Origin: Ceratothoa steindachneri
Lineage: Eukaryota; Arthropoda; Malacostraca; Isopoda; Cymothoidae
DNA length: 64,000 nt
Assembly: GCA_963969495.1 (NCBI GenBank)
Contig: OZ018318.1
Coordinates: 98,051,413 to 98,115,412 of the forward strand
Direction: 5' to 3'
This document shows positions 37,871 through 49,556 of this stretch, piece by piece (the stretch's first letter is position 1; the number at the start of each line of letters is the position of its first letter). The notes under the pieces are model-generated. The model was given only the letters and a program-made list of their open reading frames with translations, had not been told where the DNA came from and did not search any database. The position numbers were made by a program, and so were the translations under genes.

Positions 37871-38895
37871 ATCGTATATATCTCTCATTTGTATTCTAAT
37901 CTAGATTAAACACTTAAGTCATATTTCTTGAAATTATTTTCATTGTCTCAATCCCTTCACTATTTTTACCATTATTTAAATATTTATTTATTTCTGTTAT
38001 TTGAACAAAGTTTAAATGAACTTAGAAAAGAAATGAAATGCTGGAATACAATAATTTTTGTTTAGTAAATATAAAGTTAGTGCAAAAGTTTAGAGGTAAT
38101 AATTAAAATATCATTTCTTCTATATATTTACTATAAATCGCGTTTAATTAACGATAACGATTGAATATTTGTTAAAGAGCGCTGAAATAAAAAAAATGAT
38201 GAGATTTGGCAAACTATGAAAGAAGTAGTTTTGGGTTTATAAGAAAAAAATTAATATAATGAATTTCTTTTGTTTCTGTAAGATTAAAATATCTGTGATT
38301 ATACTAAAAACAATTTTGCTATAAATGAGTGAAAGTAGAGTGAATAAATTTAATATTGGAACTAATGTGTACAATGTGTACAAATTTATTCGAGTGAAAT
38401 ATCAAAATACTACATATTCCTGCTAAAAAAACAATATTGAATTCAGCTCAAGGGTTTCTTGTACCTCCATTAGCAACTCTTCTCCTGGATTGACACCTTT
38501 GAAAATTCGACATTGGACATATAAAGTAAAGATATATATAGTATTAGTAGTTTGAGAGATATAGAGATAGTGGGGAAATTTGAGGGAAAAAGAAAATAAC
38601 GTGAAAATAGAATAAAAGGATAGTTCACTGGCAAAAGTGAATCTCTAGCTTTCTGTACGTTTTGTTTTGTTTTTTGCATGAAATTGAAGGCAAAATGGCA
38701 TTCAAGCATTCATAGCCCGGGAAGTCTAGTCCCCGCGAGTATGGTGAAGTTTTATTTTAGGTTTTTTTCCAGCTTTGTGTAGAATATGTTGTTTTGCTTG
38801 AAGTTTTTTATTTTAATATATTGCAAGTTAAGTATTTATTGGAAGATTTGATTTAATTTTAAATAATAATATACATATAATAATACAAGGAGTAT
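37871..38895. other. No gene recognised
   Basis: AT-rich; probably includes decayed upstream Penelope-like sequence, but I cannot show it. Confidence 0.4.
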
Positions 38896-39254
38896 ATGCA
38901 ATACCATGCAACGATTGCCATAAAGTTTATATAAGGGAAACGGGGAGAAATATAGACAAGAGATTGTATGAACACAAAAGAGATATTAGAGTGGGCAGCG
39001 AAAGCAGTAGAATATTTTGCCATGTTAGAGACTTGAATCATTCGATCGATTTCAATGGAAGTAAAATGGTATTTAAATCGGCTAACTATGTCAAGAGAAG
39101 AATCGTAGAATCGAGCTTGATATCGTCAGTTCCTAATTCAAATCTATCTGAGGGTCAATTTTTTTTTAATCCTGTAATAAGAAAGCAAATAAACAAAATA
39201 GTAAAATGTCAGCCCTTCAATATGTTTAGGCCTAACCACTGCCCCCCTGATTAG
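38896..39254 (+). pseudogene. Penelope-like element: GIY-YIG endonuclease domain
   Basis: An open frame of about 119 codons without a stop. It starts inside the domain: IPCNDCHKVYIRETGRNIDK, where the usual VYIGETGR has Gly changed to Arg. RLYEHKRDI follows, with the conserved basic-His segment, then HVRDLNHSIDFNGSKMVFKS and YVKRRIVESSLI, where Glu is the expected metal ligand. These are the landmarks of the C-terminal endonuclease of Penelope/Neptune-type elements. The paired CxxC (CNDC) is also characteristic. The RT is absent upstream. A hammerhead-like motif and a (TA)n tract follow within 200 bases, so this is the 3' end of an element. Confidence 0.88.
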
Positions 39255-39350
39255 CCACAAGTAGGGGATTGGGGGAAAAAAGAGGTATCTTTCACGACCT
39301 GACCTTGTGTTATGTTTGTAAGCACTTTTCTTATATTTTCTATCCAGTGT

Positions 39351-39386
39351 CAGTTGAAAAAGGGCGTGAGATACACCGAAACTGTT
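39351..39386 (+). ncRNA. Degenerate hammerhead-like motif at a Penelope 3' end
   Basis: CAGTTGAAAAAGGGCGTGAG followed by ATACACCGAAACTGTT. The GAAAC block and a possible helix GGCGTG/ATACACC fit the layout of a type I hammerhead, but the CTGATGA core is degraded to AGTTGAA. It lies about 100 bases after the GIY-YIG stop and 40 before (TA)n. Confidence 0.3.
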
Positions 39387-39425
39387 CTGAATTAAATTGT
39401 TTTCGGAGAATGTGGTTTAATTCCT

Positions 39426-39426
39426 C

Positions 39427-39494
<68 letters not shown>

Positions 39495-39518
39495 ATAAAT
39501 ATATATATATATATATAT
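39426..39518. repeat. (TA)n(TG)n(TA)n microsatellite
   Basis: TA tract with a central GTGTGTGTGT segment (39485-39494). Confidence 0.97.
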
Positions 39519-40399
39519 TCCCATTTCCTCCTGTCTCTTTCGGCATCTTCTTCCTGCGGTATGCATACTCTCTAAAACTAGTTTACATTCTATTGTCACT
39601 TGGCATTTGAGAGTTGCCAATAATTTATTTTAATTTTATTTTTTGAATTAGTATTTAACAGGGCAGCTGGAGACGCACCGATATTTTGAATCATTAGTGT
39701 GTAAGTGCTTATCCTTTCCTTTCTTTACTGATTATTGGTAATTCAGTACTAAATATCTGTTAGAGGCCGGAAGGTTTTGCATTTGTCTTAAAACCCCACT
39801 AAAATTGCCAAAATATATAAGTAAAGCAGTTTGAGTATGTAGGATATCATTATTTTAAAATTGTCGATTATACGTTTTAGTTTCTCATAGATCTATATTT
39901 AAATAGACGTAATTTTCTTTCTCGTATATATAAGGCAAATGGCTATAGTCAGTGTTTCCTACTTGTCCTATAATTTTATATTCGGAGGTTAGAGGAAGTG
40001 AATAAAAGAGAGAATAAAGTACATATAATCTGATTATACTAAAATCATGGAGTTTATGATAAGTTAAAGGATGAGAGGACCCTTAATGATGAAAGTAAAG
40101 TGGGGGATCAAACAAAGTAAATTTTCTTTGAGAACCGTATTCATTCCACTTGCAAACATAATTTCTCAGAACTTGATATCAAAGGATGAACGTGCCAAGG
40201 AAGCAGAAATTCTTTTTAACCTAATTAAAGAAAATTTAAATCAGTAAAAATACGGTTTGGTTAAACCGAGGAAAATAATAAAAAAAATATATTTCTTCCT
40301 TTGTGAAATCTAGCGTTCGTGTGGAATGTCATTATTTTTACAAATAATAATAATGCACTTTTTATATGGCAACCTTTCAAGGCTAGTGGCCCACACAAA
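39519..40399. other. No gene recognised
   Basis: AT-rich; nothing supportable. Confidence 0.5.
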
Positions 40400-41060
40400 G
40401 TCGCTCTATACCACCTAAGTTAAGGCTTGAGAGAAGAAATAGAGCTTCAATGCACTAAGAAGGAGAAAAGAAAGTATAGCAGAAGGCAGATCATTCGAGA
40501 TCTTAGGAGAGAAAATAGAGTGAAATCATCCTTGCAGCCCAGACGAGTGAACGTACAGGCAACAAAGGGGCATCATAGCTCTAATTCCTTAATCTCAGGT
40601 GTCAAGAAAGTCAGAAAGAAAGAGAGGTGAGAATTCGGCGTGCTATTTGAGTCCTTTTAGTTAATAAGGGAAATTTGGAAGGCGATGCGAGATCGGATGG
40701 TACAATTAGCGGAATGGGAATTTCGTACGTAGAAACATCATCTTCAGGGAAGAAGGTTTACAAAGTTAAAAACAAATTAAAGGGTTTAAAGAGTGTAATC
40801 ATCGGTTCCAGCGAGAAGGGAGTTGTAACAATGAAGTAAGAGGATAATAAAACCTATGTCGCGATCTGAAATGTATAGTGGGTAAAGAGAGAGTGAATAT
40901 GGCTCTGAGTACAAAGAACGCAGAGATGAGACATGTAGACATTAGTTTGAGAGGAAGTTTACTCCCGAAAGGATGCCTATTTGTTATAAAGTTTGGGAAA
41001 ATAGAATCATTTTAAGAGGAGAAGAAAGTTTTTACTTGGAGCCAACATAAGAATGTAAAA
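40400..41060 (+). other. Purine-rich region with unassigned open frames
   Basis: The open frame 40427-40630 encodes a strongly basic 67-residue peptide (KKEKRKYSRRQIIRDLRREN). A second frame without ATG, about 40655-40841, reads TISGMGISYVETSSSGKKVY and ends in a stop. The two lie in sequence and may be pieces of one decayed gag or ORF1, but I recognise no family. Confidence 0.25.
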
Positions 41061-43537
41061 CTACCATCAATACTTCAGTTTGATTATAATTAGTTTTCAG
41101 AAAGTTGTCTAAGATCCATTAGGCAAATCAACTAAAATTCAAGGCAATTTTGTGATAATAATTAGGAGGATGAACTTTATTTTTCTTAAATATCATCATG
41201 ATAATAATCACAATAATGTAAATATGTAAAATAATAAGCACTCATGCAGCTCCAAAAATGAGAAAATCTTGAAAAGTTTAATTAATTTTCGTAATTTAAT
41301 TAAAAGAGTAAACTTTCATATATTCTAAATTCATTATATGTAGAGTGATTATTTCTCTCTTTTGGGGATTTTAATGTTGATGATTATGGATGATGTGTGT
41401 AGAGGAGAGAATCATTAGTCACTGCCATTTGCCTAATTAAAAATCTTAATGCCCATTTAAAACCAATCTCAATAGTGATTAAACATAAAATTAATAGGCT
41501 ATAAGAAATGATGACAAATACTGTATATACATAATGATATTTAGTTTTGATATGGCTTGAATGGAAATCAAATTTGTTATGTTAATAAATAAAATAATTG
41601 AAAATCAAAGGAGTGACAAATAATAATTTAATGTTAATTATATAATGCAATTGATACTATGAACAAAATAGTAAGGAATGACGGTATGCATATAAACATA
41701 TCAACTTATCTTTTCTGTGTAACTAAGCAATGTAATTCAATATAAACCTTGAGTTAAAACGTGAGCAAGGTTTGTCAGACTAATTATGATGTATATTTCG
41801 AAATGATTTTTCAGATGTATTTTGTTGTTTGATCTTAAGTTCTATTGGAGTGTATTTGTCGGTTGTATCTGAATATTTTTTTATGTTGGATTGTATGTGA
41901 ATCTATTTGTGGTTAAATTCCGTGTTGTTTTCTATGTTTGCTGGGTTAATGATCAAATACAAGGAAGAGGGTGTGCTAAGGGAATGGCGCGCTACTCTAG
42001 ATTTATCAATTCAAAATCTGTCACTTTAGATTGGCTAAAGTATATAATCGATAATAGTGAAAGTTAGAATAGGTGAGTTAAGAGAATTACATGATGCGAT
42101 TAGAATGCCTTCTTGCGATGTAGATAGGGGTTTTGATACAAATGGGTTGCATGAATTGGTTATGGAAATCGTTGATGGGTGCACAGCGGCGTCGAGGCTT
42201 CAGTATTGCCGGTTTTACCAGCAGATTATATCCTGAAGAGTGGAAGACTTGCGTGATCTTACAGAGAGTTGTGCCAACCAGTAGAAGAGTGACACTGACG
42301 TGATACTGAGTGTAACCTGAAGTAACCGTTTGACTTCTCGAGAGTAGCCAGCCTTTGCGAGAGAGCTGCGAGGTCTTTCTTGATGGAGGCCAATACTTCT
42401 CCAGCAGCTCGCAGGATTGTTGAGAAAAATCCTCTGAAATGAGAGTCATTCTTTATCTGGAAGCTGCGATTGAAAGCTCGTGAGGCGGCCGTAGCGAGTT
42501 GCTCAGGAGGGATCTCCGGGGATAGAATTTTAAATGCCTGCTAAATGTTAGAGTAAATGCGCCGAATCAAAAATTTTTGAAAGTAAATTCCTTAAGAGTT
42601 CCTGAGTGAAAGATTGGAACGAGGAAAAATTTCCATTTTTGAACCGTGGTTGGAGTGAACGTTCCAAAATAGCGACGACACAGAGAATTTTGTAGCTTAG
42701 CTTTGTGTGGTGTCATACAAAGGGCGAAATTCCTTCACTTATTCGGTGTGGCTGTACCTGCAACAGGGACTTGAGGGTTTCGACTGTCACTTGTTACTAC
42801 CTCCAAGGCGAAGAGCAGTCGATTTGTGTGAACAAGGACGAATTATGTGAGACTTCCTGAAACAAAAACCATGAAATAAATACGTTGTGCTTAAAGTGGT
42901 AGGCATGTTGTGGTCTTCTAATATCGTTGCGATGCAGTTCCGAACAGTCGGCGTTGCAAAATATTTTCTGCCTGAAAGAAGTCGATTGTTAATCCTAGGT
43001 AACCACTTTGTAGTTTGAATGGTTAACTGCTTTTTAGGACTGAGTTTAATTTGTGATCAATCACAGTAACTTTCGGGACTAAAGATCTGAGACAGATACA
43101 CCTTGTAAAGCGGACCAATGCAGGATAATAAACATTTTCTTTGAGTTGCCTTAAAAAATAAGACAAGAGGAAATGACTGATCCATCTTTATACACACATG
43201 CAAACACACAGAAAGACAGGTTTTTATCGGAAGTTTTCAAGCAAATGAATCTTGTATCGTGAGGTCACTAATCCCCACCCATCAATTCATCGGGGATTTT
43301 ATCCTCGCCTCCTGGTTTTGAAATATTAAAAACAAGAATTTTTGCTAGTCACAATATTTATATTTGATAGTCATTCATTACTCTAGATGATACAGTCATC
43401 CATCCACTTTTCTTTCTATTCTCTTCAAGGTCTCACACATTCAAGAACTTCAATTCCCCGAAGAAGCGGGTTTACAGCAAAAAATCACAATAAAGCTATT
43501 CCTGTTATTTGAAACTTCTCATACTTTATTTTCCTTC

Positions 43538-43540
<3 letters not shown>
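41061..43540. other. No gene recognised; GC-richer block at 42100-43000
   Basis: 41061-42000 is AT-rich and empty. 42100-43000 is GC-richer, with a minus-strand open frame (42087-42449, 120 residues) lacking any known motif. It may be a decayed LTR or gag region. At 43440-43540, CCCCGAAGAAGCGGG precedes the next (TA)n tract. Confidence 0.35.
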
Positions 43541-43587
<47 letters not shown>

Positions 43588-43740
43588 TTTATAAGAAGGT
43601 ATACAATTTTTAGTATGACCAGGTGCATCATCGGAGAAAACAAAGACAGATAGAGTAAGATACAGAGGGAGAATGAGATAGAGAGAGAAAGAGAGTGAGA
43701 GTGAATGTGTGTGAGCGTGAGAAAGAGAAAAGGTGCCAGT
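43541..43740. repeat. (TA)n followed by a GA-rich low-complexity tract
   Basis: TA repeat at 43541-43584. From 43640 to 43740 the plus strand is almost all purine (GAGA-type). The long minus-strand open frames across it are low-complexity artefacts. Confidence 0.9.
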
Positions 43741-45344
43741 CTGATTGCATTTAAACGCACTAAGCACTCGTAAAGCAACCAACCGATAAAGAAGGAAATA
43801 TTGATTAAAAGAGAGAATTCTAAAACGTGATTTTTCAGGCAATCCACATTTCTTGGTAAACAGCGCATTAGATACTCATTTCGGCAAGTGGGAAACACAG
43901 AACGAACATAGAAATAACAAGAGATTATTTCGCTCAGGAGGCAGATAATTCTACTCACTGTGAGCGAGGTAACTCTCCAAAGTGGGGCTGCTTATTCTCA
44001 CCTCTGTTTTTTTTCAATTTTCTGTTAATTTACTTCTTTCAACTTTGCAGCTTATAATTTTGTCACCGGCAAAGCCTCAGTTATATTTGCTACTAAGCTT
44101 CAATAAACCCCTGTACGATACCCCGTTAGAAGGCGAAAAACGGGGGCCCATTTTTCGACCATGAGCCCTAATTTAACTCTTGGCTGCAAATAGGGCTAGG
44201 TCTAAATAAGCAGGGATGACCAATAAGAGTGCTAACCCTGAAGATGGCAAGATAGTAATAGGTTTTATATGAGGGTTATACCACTTGAGGAAGAGGATAA
44301 TCATTTCCCCTTCAGACCTCGCCATCTAGGAGAACGACACGAATCGAGGCACACGAGAACACTGCAAAATAAAACAAATCAACCGGACGAAATGAGGAAA
44401 CTAATTCTCGGTGTACTACCAAATTGAAAGAAACTGACGCCTCAATAACTGACACAAGGGATTTTGTAAGACCTTGAAATTCACTTAAGTGCATCAAGAC
44501 TCAAAATCGATTTACGGTCATCTTCCAGGAACAAATTCACGTAGAAATGCTACTATCTATGTCCGTGATCATCACACTGAAGTAACTTGACCTGGAAGCA
44601 AGGACTTTCCCGCTGATCTCATCAAACAGAAGCTTTATGTGCCTAAAAGTGTAAGTATGGGTAGGAACTTACTCAAATTTAGAGATCACACTCCTGTATT
44701 CAAAGTAGTTTATGCTAATACGGAAAAGATATCGAAATCACAAGCAAAAACGACAACCGACATTTAGTATGCTGATTCCACTCGTCAACCTTCATAGGGA
44801 TGTATTTGTCAACATAAAGAGGTGCTCACTTAATAAGCAATTTAAGACCACGCCTCAACAAACTGCGCCCAAAACGAGATGATGATTTTTTCGGAATATG
44901 CCTCCTAAGAGCACAATATAGTACACGAGAACACAACCTTCATAAACAGAAGCAAATGAATCGGAAGAGTGTTCTGAATTCTTGGAGGGAGAACTTAAAA
45001 GAGTTAAAAGAAACATACAAGTGAGGAAGGAGCCTGACCTCGATGGCAAAATTCCTCAACCGCACACCGCCATCCACGAATAGAGACGGACAAGGAACAG
45101 TGAAGCACAAACGAAAGAAGCAACCATCAAAACGGAACCAATAGCCATACATTGTTACAGACAGAAAATAAAGTGATCAGAAGGGCCGTCAAAGGATAGA
45201 TTTATACCCCAATCACAATAGAAAATACAAAATTGAACACTTTACAAATAAATACAAATGGAAAGAGAGAAGAAGCAAATTTATGGAAATATGTTCAGAA
45301 GAATAGATTCGTAAATTATCTTAATCTCGGACCACGGATTTAAC
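43741..45344 (+). other. Probable decayed ORF1 of the following LINE
   Basis: From about 44560 the plus strand is A- and C-rich like the LINE that follows. One readable segment (near 44600-44740) is LPADLIKQKL..VPKSVSMGRN, then FRDHTPVFKVVY, which resembles the spacing of a LINE ORF1 but lacks a zinc knuckle. The rest is unreadable. The minus-strand frames here are antisense. Confidence 0.25.
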
Positions 45345-47158
45345 TTGAATTATGAGGGGGTAAAGATTTGGAACTACGAGGAACTACGAGACAACAACAC
45401 AATGGAGAGGCTAACGAGATTAAAAGAGCATCGACTACATAAATTGCGAAGAATTAAACTAGTCATATATACTGAAGGCGTAAAAATGGAGACATCAGAC
45501 ATAATAATAGCTACAAGATATCATACTCTAAGGAAAAATATTTTGCCGCTTGAAAACTTTACAAATTTGTTGATATTCATAGGCAATAGTAATGGCCATT
45601 GTGCAGCCAACGGTTACTGAACTTAAATCAAAGCAGGAAGACAACTTGAATCCTTGTTTGCAAGATGCATCTGCGATTGGTTATAACCTGATTACCAAAC
45701 TTACGTGACATACACAACTACTTCAAACCAGACATCTGTCTAGGCTATAATTATCTCATCTACTACATATTATGAGTTACAGCTCGAAGATATACCGTGC
45801 CCACTCACACAGAGACTTTCTTCACAATCAACCAGAGACAAATAAATTGCGAAGGTAAGAAAGGCATACCACAGATTGGACTGGGAGAGACACAAAAAAA
45901 ACTAAGTACTAGTATACCATAACCACTAGAAGGAACACTTTCCCCATAAACATAAAAAAAACAAACATCGAAGGCCTTAACTCAACAAAACCTGCATATA
46001 GATCACTCATTGCCACCAGAGACATCAGCAAAGCCTTCAACACAGTCCCATGACACATAATTAGTGAAAAATACTCAACACACACATTCTCTCAATTTTC
46101 TTTCAAGCACATATGGGAACACGGTATACAATGGTAAATCCTCCAGAACACTTCACTACACTAACGCATTACTTCAGGGCTACGTACTCCCACTCACACT
46201 CTTCAACCTTTCATGCATAACATACCACACCTCACTCAACATATCCGCATATTATGACGTAAGCAGATGACCAAACAATACTTTCACTAAATCCTAAATG
46301 TGAAGGCAGCCAGCGGACAACTTCAACAATACATATATACAATAGAGAACTGCTATACAACAACAGAATAAGGATCTTTGCAAACAAATCATCCTTCACG
46401 CTCATAACACCATACAACATAAAATACAGGCTACAATCACACATTACACTACACAACACTTCTAGCCCAGTTGCGCACACCACCAAATTTCTTGGAGTAA
46501 CATTTGACGGAAGGAAGACATTCAAGCAACACACAGACGGCATTAGCACTAAGACCATAAACAGATAAACGTCATCCGCTCCCTCACTAATACAACCTGC
46601 GAACAAACCAAGGAGGACATTACAAAAGTTTATAAACAATACATTCGACCCATACTAACATACGCACATACTGCATGTCAGCCTGACACCGCGAGCACTC
46701 ACATAAATAAACTACAGACAACAAAAAACACTCTCCTATGCATTGCAACCTACTTGTCAAAATCAACACCCACCACACACTTACATGAAGAAACCCATGT
46801 CCTCCCTCTCAGGTTTCGCGTAGATATGAGAGGTACACACGCATACACATCCACAATAGACCCTCAACACACTCTAAACTTCATGCAGACACCAACCCAA
46901 ACACGCAGACACATTCACGAGACACTGGCCAGACACTACCACTCACTCTATTCCTCTCTACCCCAAGCTGCCCTTGATATCTCCAAGCGGACTAACATCC
47001 ACACAGAATTCACCGGGCAGGCAGTGGCCTCCCTATGCCCCAATTCTCTATTAGGAACCAAACCTTCCCCGGAGGGGATTCGTCGATTCAGCTGTGGCGG
47101 AAACCCGGTCCGCGGCAGGGCCCACCACGAAGAGCCGTTGGAGGTTAAACAACAACAC
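45345..47158 (+). pseudogene. Jockey-superfamily LINE ORF2: endonuclease and RT, decayed
   Basis: Endonuclease: LPLENFTNLLIFIGNSNGHC near 45550, where the catalytic GDLN/GDFN has become GNSN; ATTY-type segment YVTYTTTSNQTSV near 45700; IPCPLTQRLSS near 45795, the degraded end with SDH lost. RT: RDISKAFNTVP near 46020 (motif A region, FDTV to FNTV); then ADDQTILSLNPKCEG at 46263, where the catalytic pair DD is kept but the preceding Tyr codon is a stop; FLGVTFDGRKTFKQH near 46490; YIRPILTYAHTACQ near 46650. The last open frame (46754-47161) is the C-terminal tail, with THLHEETHVLPL. The strand is C- and A-rich. Frameshifts are frequent. Confidence 0.78.
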
Positions 47159-47219
47159 CGTTAGAAGAAATAGATTCAAAATTTTTAAAAAGGAATCAGC
47201 TCGATGCAAGCGGTAGACA

Positions 47220-48130
47220 ACCTACCAATACGCAAAAGTGGCTACAAGAAGACTAAGACATTTAGCTGGACGACCGAAATGGTTCTAAAGGACAGAATAT
47301 TAGAAGACATATCTGAACAAATAAGAATGGAAGTCATAACTAGATAGTTACACGCTGAAATGAGAAGAAAGAAACGAAAAATGACTACGGAATTAACGGA
47401 AAAAGTGAAGTTTAGAACTAAAGTTTGAAGAAATTTGAATCCACTGAAAGGCAAAGCGGGAAGTAGAAAATGAAAATAAAAGACAACTAAAGAAAGAATA
47501 TAAATGATAATCAGATACATTTTTTGGATTTTCAGTAAAAGATTGGAAAAGGTTTTTTGATATAAGCGCAGAAGGAAATGAAGAAATTGAAATCCATTTT
47601 AAACAAAATTTCATGGAGTCGCTTGACGACAAACTTGATATAACGCATTCCCATCACTTCTTCGATGCAAGGACAGACATCTACGGGGTTATCGCCGGAA
47701 ATATCACTAATCAAGAGGTAAAGTCAATAATATCAATCTTTCAGCAGAAAAGCACCTGGAAGATCTGTACTCGCTAAGAAGAATTAAGAGGAAGCGCCTG
47801 ATAACATATTTATGGAAGAGCGATGAGAAAAAATGCATCTTAACAGAGGCTACTTCCCAGAAGAGCAAAAGTTCTTGAAAAATGACGTTTATACTAAAAC
47901 ATTGAAAGCCACCAACTCATTTGGGGAGATATGGGCTATCTCTCTAGTTGACTTAATCAGAAAGGTATTTGTGAAAATAATGAAACAACGACTGAATCAC
48001 CACATACAGAAAAATTAACTCCTAAACAAGTAACAATTTTTATTCTCATCACCGAGAATATCGCTAATGGACTAATTTATAGGGTAGATCACTCAATCTG
48101 AAAACAAACGAAGATCTAATAAGCTATTTT
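47220..48130 (+). pseudogene. Another LINE RT fragment
   Basis: A separate non-LTR RT piece. The frame 47833-48018 reads NRGYFPEEQKFLKNDVYTKT and LVDLIRKVFVKIMKQRLNHH, corresponding to the RT entrance (usual form P..W..A.V..L.K......YRPISLL..IGKVFEKIIxxRL). The upstream 47240-47830 is A-rich and carries fragments in other frames (VLKDRILEDISEQIRME, DNVHF-type segments) consistent with the region before the RT. It is cut at about 48140, where LTR-like sequence begins. Confidence 0.55.
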
Positions 48131-48145
48131 TCAGTTACGGATGTG

Positions 48146-48310
48146 CTATCTGTTGAGAATAGAGGTTCCTTGCCGATATGTACCCCGTCAAAACCACGAG
48201 TCATGCAACGCTTTAAGAGATAAGAGAGGGATTGGAATTTCAAACGCAAGCCTCTTTCGCCTCCCGGGGCGTTATTAAGGATCCCGCGCGGGGGTACCCT
48301 CTTAAAGATG
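48146..48310 (+). repeat. LTR-like fragment matching 53219-53420
   Basis: Shares AA.CCACGAGTCA..CAACGC, GATTGGAAT.TCAAACGC and GTCGCCTCCCGG-type blocks in the same order with 53219-53420, allowing for a 35-base segment missing here. The two copies flank the Gypsy element at 49.56-53.2 kb in the same orientation, as a 5' and 3' LTR would. The fragment runs directly into Penelope-like coding sequence. Confidence 0.6.
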
Positions 48311-48314
48311 GTAC

Positions 48315-48750
48315 CGAAAAGTCCTTCAGGGTTTTTTCCACAAATACATTTCCGAATAACCTTCTGTAACAATTTAAAAATAGGTAATTTCTTCCGCACC
48401 AAGGATTTAACCCCGGCCTATTTGTGCAATAGTAATGTATATGAATTTTCTTGCTCTGGATGTTTCCAGGAAACATGTATTGGTAGCACTATTCGCTCGT
48501 TACACTCGAGGGTTTGCGCACACCTTGGCATTAGTTGACGAATAGTAAAGTCTCTCTCTAGTAAGGAAGTCTCGCCAATCAGAGATCACATTATAAAGTG
48601 TAAGGTTGATGCAAACATCCATAATTTTGAATCTCCCTTCATAAAAACAAATTCGCCCACGTTAAATTCATACTTGACCGGCCACCCATTATCGGTAATA
48701 GCCACAACCAACCAGTTTCAGACCTGTTAATATTCTACCGACAACAAACT
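48315..48750 (+). pseudogene. Penelope-like element: second GIY-YIG domain
   Basis: The frame 48308-48538 reads FCNNLKIGNFFRTKDLTPAY, then VYEFSCSGCFQETCIGSTIR, the GIY-YIG core with the paired Cys (CSGC) and IGST in place of the usual YIGST (Tyr changed to Cys). SLHSRVCAHLGIS follows. After one stop the frame continues: SPIRDHIIKCKVDANIHNFE, then TNSPTLNSYLTGHPLSVI, the region with the conserved His. It differs in sequence from the GIY-YIG domain at 38.9 kb and represents another Penelope-like family. No RT precedes it. The 3' end follows with a hammerhead-like motif at 48975. Confidence 0.8.
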
Positions 48751-48974
48751 ACCCACAATCTTGTCCGGTTTTGTTAAATTCGATAGTGATTCTCCTGACT
48801 CGCTAAAAGCAGTTATGAATTTGTTCCTTTCCTTTGCTTTGAGGTTATCTGTATATGTAATTTTAATTATTAGTACTTTTAATTTTATAGGTTTACTATC
48901 TTAATTATTTGCTTTTGATTTGCATTTAGTTTAATCTAACATTTGTTCGCCACACAAATTGTGTTTATCCCGTT

Positions 48975-49012
48975 AGCCTGATGATGGATTAGGTAATCCG
49001 AAACGTTGCTTG
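48975..49012 (+). ncRNA. Hammerhead-ribozyme-like motif (type I, minimal stem III)
   Basis: CTGATGA (48978-48984), stem II GGATT (48986-48990) with loop AGGT and AATCC (48995-48999), GAAA (49000-49003), then CGTT. Stem III would be only AC/GT with no loop, cleavage after T49007, and stem I AGC (48975-48977) with GCT (49008-49010). Known Penelope-like elements carry such minimal hammerheads. One extra T (48985) between CTGATGA and stem II, and a weak stem I, make activity uncertain. Confidence 0.5.
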
Positions 49013-49087
49013 TAAGAAATAAGAATGTCACTGATGGTCGTATCCTTCCTGCTTCAATTAAATTACCCCTTCTTAGAAGCAACCTTG

Positions 49088-49091
<4 letters not shown>

Positions 49092-49160
<69 letters not shown>
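49092..49160. repeat. (TA)n microsatellite
   Basis: TA tract about 80 bases after the hammerhead-like motif. Confidence 0.98.
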
Positions 49161-49162
<2 letters not shown>

Positions 49163-49556
49163 CTGGTGTCAGGTTTATAGGGTCTTTAAAATAAACTTTT
49201 AACGTCATTTAAAGGTTTTAAGGTTGAAGGCTTAGCTATAGAAAAAGTAAGCAGAAATAATATTGCGAATTATTTTTCCCATTTGTTGTGTGTACGCGTC
49301 TTTATACAGACCGTGTGTAAGTTTTAACACTGTGCTTTTCATTTATTCCTCCCAGCGGAATTTTACTCTTTTATCCTAAGAAACGCTCAGTCGAGATTTG
49401 TTCCGTGTGTTGTGAGCAAAGTTAATGGCTCTCGGGTCAATTTGTGTATTTTCGAGTGCTCAGACGGAAATTATTGATCGCGTTGTGTGAATACTGTCTT
49501 TATTCGGGTCTAAAATCCCGTTACTTTTTTATAGTTTAGTTCGAATTTGAGACATT

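Noticed and set aside
43640..43740. Regulatory GAGA-type element
   Set aside because: It is plain purine low-complexity sequence with no further signal.
46232..46639. 135-residue hydrophobic minus-strand open frame
   Set aside because: Antisense of the Jockey-type RT, which has recognisable motifs on the plus strand.
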